This document shows positions 62,477 to 64,000 of a DNA stretch of 64,000 bases, piece after piece; the stretch's first letter is position 1; each line of letters begins with the position of its first letter. The position numbers and the translations under genes are program-made. The stretch is from Chloroflexota bacterium (GTDB taxonomy: Bacteria > Chloroflexota > UBA11872), in contig JAPOYR010000013.1 in assembly GCA_026706485.1 (NCBI GenBank), positions 1 through 64,000 on the forward strand, read 5' to 3'. Under the pieces are notes generated by a model. It saw only the letters and a program-made list of their open reading frames with translations. It did no database searches and had not been told where the DNA came from.

Positions 62477-63325
62477 CTATCCGCGAGGCACGCCGGCTTC
62501 GCGAAATGCGCCGTCCAGGGTGGCATAGGCGAACTCGGCGGCGGCCACGGGGAGGTAGGCCGGCTTGTTCCAGACCATGCCACTCACCTCCAGGGTGATG
62601 AAGTCGTCCCACCCGGCCTCATGCATGGCCCGCACATAGCCGGTGGTGTCCAAGTCGCCTTGGCCGAGCAGCAGCAGGTCGAGGCTGCCGTCGTCGTAGA
62701 CGCGCGTGTCGGTGACGTGGGTATGCCCGGTGATCGGCACCAGCGCCGGAACCGCCTCCTCGACCGTCTCGCCGGCGAGAAAGAAGTGCACCATGTCGAA
62801 GTGCAGTTTGACGCGCTCGTGGCCGATCTGCTCGATCAGCCACAGCGCGCGGGTGGTGCGGTCGACGGCGGCTCCGGAGTGGGCCTCGATTGCGAGGTGA
62901 AAGCCCTCTCGCTCGGCGAGCTCCCCATACTCCCGGCCCGCCTCGGCCAGCGAGTCGCGGATCTTGAGCCATTCGAAGTCCCGCCCGCCGATCCCGAATG
63001 CCAATACCGGCTCGCGGTCCGGCACGAAGTCTCGCACCAGGCCATTGAGCTCGCGGGCAAATTCGAAGTTCGCGGCATGCTTGGCGGCCTCTGTTTCATG
63101 CACGTGAAGAGCCGTGGCGAACGAGGCCGGCACGCCCATGTCGTGATCGGCGAGCAATCCACGAATGGCCGCGCGTCGGCTCGGAGTCATCGCCTCCGGC
63201 AACGAACCGACGTGGCGCGGCCCAGTGCAAATCTCGACGCCGTCGTAGCCGATGTTCGCCAGGATCGGAATGGCGTCTTCGAGCGTGTGCTTCGGCATGG
63301 CGTAGGTTCCGTAGGCGATCTTCAT
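62477..63325 (-). CDS. Sugar phosphate isomerase/epimerase-like TIM-barrel protein (IolE/Hyi type)
   Basis: 282 residues from ATG 63325; the frame open to 63391 is not family-like. Barrel strands include 'KIAYGTYAMPKHTLEDAIPI', 'NIGYDGVEICTGPRHVGS' and metal ligands Glu in 'FHLAIEAHSGAA', Asp in 'VKLHFDMVHFF', His in 'ITGHTHVTDTRV' and Glu in 'FITLEVSGMVW'. All four positions of the divalent metal site are present. The reaction is probably an aldose-ketose or inosose conversion, not more exact than that. It is the upstream gene of a two-gene operon with the Gfo/Idh dehydrogenase. Confidence 0.9.
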   Translation of the reverse strand: MKIAYGTYAMPKHTLEDAIPILANIGYDGVEICTGPRHVGSLPEAMTPSRRAAIRGLLADHDMGVPASFATALHVHETEAAKHAANFEFARELNGLVRDFVPDREPVLAFGIGGRDFEWLKIRDSLAEAGREYGELAEREGFHLAIEAHSGAAVDRTTRALWLIEQIGHERVKLHFDMVHFFLAGETVEEAVPALVPITGHTHVTDTRVYDDGSLDLLLLGQGDLDTTGYVRAMHEAGWDDFITLEVSGMVWNKPAYLPVAAAEFAYATLDGAFREAGVPRG

Positions 63326-63437
63326 GCGCTGAGGCTCCGTGTGCTTGGGCAGGTGGCCCGGTGGCTGCCGTCGCCCCCGAGACGAAGGCAAAGAGGTTGG
63401 CTGGATGTCTTCCGAATTGACGCCGGCAAGCCTCGCA

Positions 63438-63875
63438 TCATGACGCGGTGTGGTTGTTCAGCGGTCGACGCGCCGCGTCCACGAACTCCCGCCAGCCGCT
63501 GGCTTCCCACTCGCGCCGGCGTTCATTGATGCCCTCGATGAGGGTCTCGCGCGTGAATTCGTCGGCGACCAGACGCGTGGTCTCCACGTAGCGGACCAGT
63601 CGGTCGAGCTCGCGGCCGATCGATGAGCGAGCGAGATCTGTCGCGGCCTCGACGTCAGTCGGTGAGTCCGGCGCCCGGCGTAGCTTCGCCGCGCGCTTCC
63701 GATACATTTCGATCCATGGAAGCGGCACTTCGCCCTCATTCACGATGAGCTCGGCGAAACGATGTCGCTCTTCGATCTGGCTTGCCGCCCGCCGAATCAT
63801 CCACAAAGCCCAGAGAATCACGCCCGTGCATACGAGGGCAATGAGCAACGTCAGTGGGACGATCAACTGAAGCAT
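63438..63875 (-). CDS. Small membrane protein with a charged helical cytoplasmic domain
   Basis: 145 residues, no family recognised. One membrane helix at residues 3-27 ('LIVPLTLLIALVCTGVILWA') is followed by a highly charged, mostly helical domain ('MIRRAASQIEERHRFAELIV', 'RRAPDSPTDVEAATDLARSS', 'ETLIEGINERRREWEASGWR'). The Met at 63875 gives a membrane-anchored start. It lies 113 nt upstream of the isomerase gene on the same strand; co-transcription is possible. The 74 nt beyond it toward the window end contain no other start. Confidence 0.7.
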   Translation of the reverse strand: MLQLIVPLTLLIALVCTGVILWALWMIRRAASQIEERHRFAELIVNEGEVPLPWIEMYRKRAAKLRRAPDSPTDVEAATDLARSSIGRELDRLVRYVETTRLVADEFTRETLIEGINERRREWEASGWREFVDAARRPLNNHTAS

Positions 63876-63949
63876 GACTACCGGCTATTCGAACCGCCGA
63901 CCCGATTCGCCTCGCCAAACCCGTGCGGCGGGCAGTCGGGCAGGCGGAC

Positions 63950-64000
63950 TCAAGCGGTTACGCCGCGAAGATCGAGCTCCTCGGCAAAGTGACAGGCGGA
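63950..64000 (-). CDS. Possible C-terminal end of a gene truncated by the window
   Basis: On the minus strand the frame ends '...HFAEELDLRGVTA' with TGA at 63950-63952. Only 16 codons are visible, so neither identity nor reality can be judged; it is listed because the frame is open to the edge. Confidence 0.3.
   Translation of the reverse strand, partial: SACHFAEELDLRGVTA

Overview
The window is high-GC bacterial chromosome with dense, mostly short-spaced genes and no rRNA, tRNA, phage, transposase or CRISPR that I could see. The mix of genes suggests an environmental, probably marine or host-associated Chloroflexota-like bacterium. That mix is a GatCAB amidotransferase, an archaeal/mycobacterial-LigB-type ATP-dependent DNA ligase, and many short-chain dehydrogenases, Gfo/Idh/MocA dehydrogenases, phytanoyl-CoA dioxygenases, an enolase-superfamily enzyme, an M81 peptidase, HyuA/HyuB, a sulfatase, a sialidase-like and a GH42-like protein. 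The taxonomic call is an inference from gene content only.

Region 1 (1-7300) starts with a VOC protein. A signalling block follows: a STAS antagonist, a receiver-PP2C phosphatase, an RsbW-like ATPase, a type-1 periplasmic-binding lipoprotein and a TorS-like histidine kinase. Together they look like a partner-switching system with an extracytoplasmic ligand input. Region 2 (7400-12250) is the circularly permuted ATP-grasp / alpha-E / transglutaminase set, interrupted by an ammonium transporter. Region 3 (12300-16930) is a tightly coupled helicase - HAD phosphatase - DNA ligase operon in which the phosphatase appears to start at CTG. Region 4 (16970-23800) has two palindromic repeat elements, two tandem SDRs, gatC-gatA-gatB and a glutamate dehydrogenase.

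Region 5 (23800-31400) is accessory metabolism: a cupin epimerase, oxidoreductases, a DUF3179 lipoprotein, an amidohydrolase, an SDR and a DHDPS-like aldolase. Region 6 (31400-42210) is the most unusual part. It holds three paralogous GT-C (AftB-like) membrane glycosyltransferases of 756-771 residues. The third is a nucleotide-level mosaic of the first two. The second carries a 36-nt insertion with a run of nine G residues that could switch the gene by slippage. A cytochrome c / beta-propeller protein lies between the second and third copies.

Region 7 (42240-53000) is catabolic: enolase-superfamily enzyme, M81 peptidase, HyuB/HyuA, sialidase-like protein, a GH42-like protein lacking the usual acid/base residue, and RidA. 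Region 8 (53100-64000) has a PH-domain membrane protein, a large less GC-rich membrane protein, an SGSH-like sulfatase, an SRAP (abasic-site crosslinking) protein, two convergent 2-oxoglutarate oxygenases, a GyrI-like protein, a Gfo/Idh dehydrogenase with a sugar isomerase, and a small membrane protein. All functions are read from sequence motifs by eye; no database search was run.
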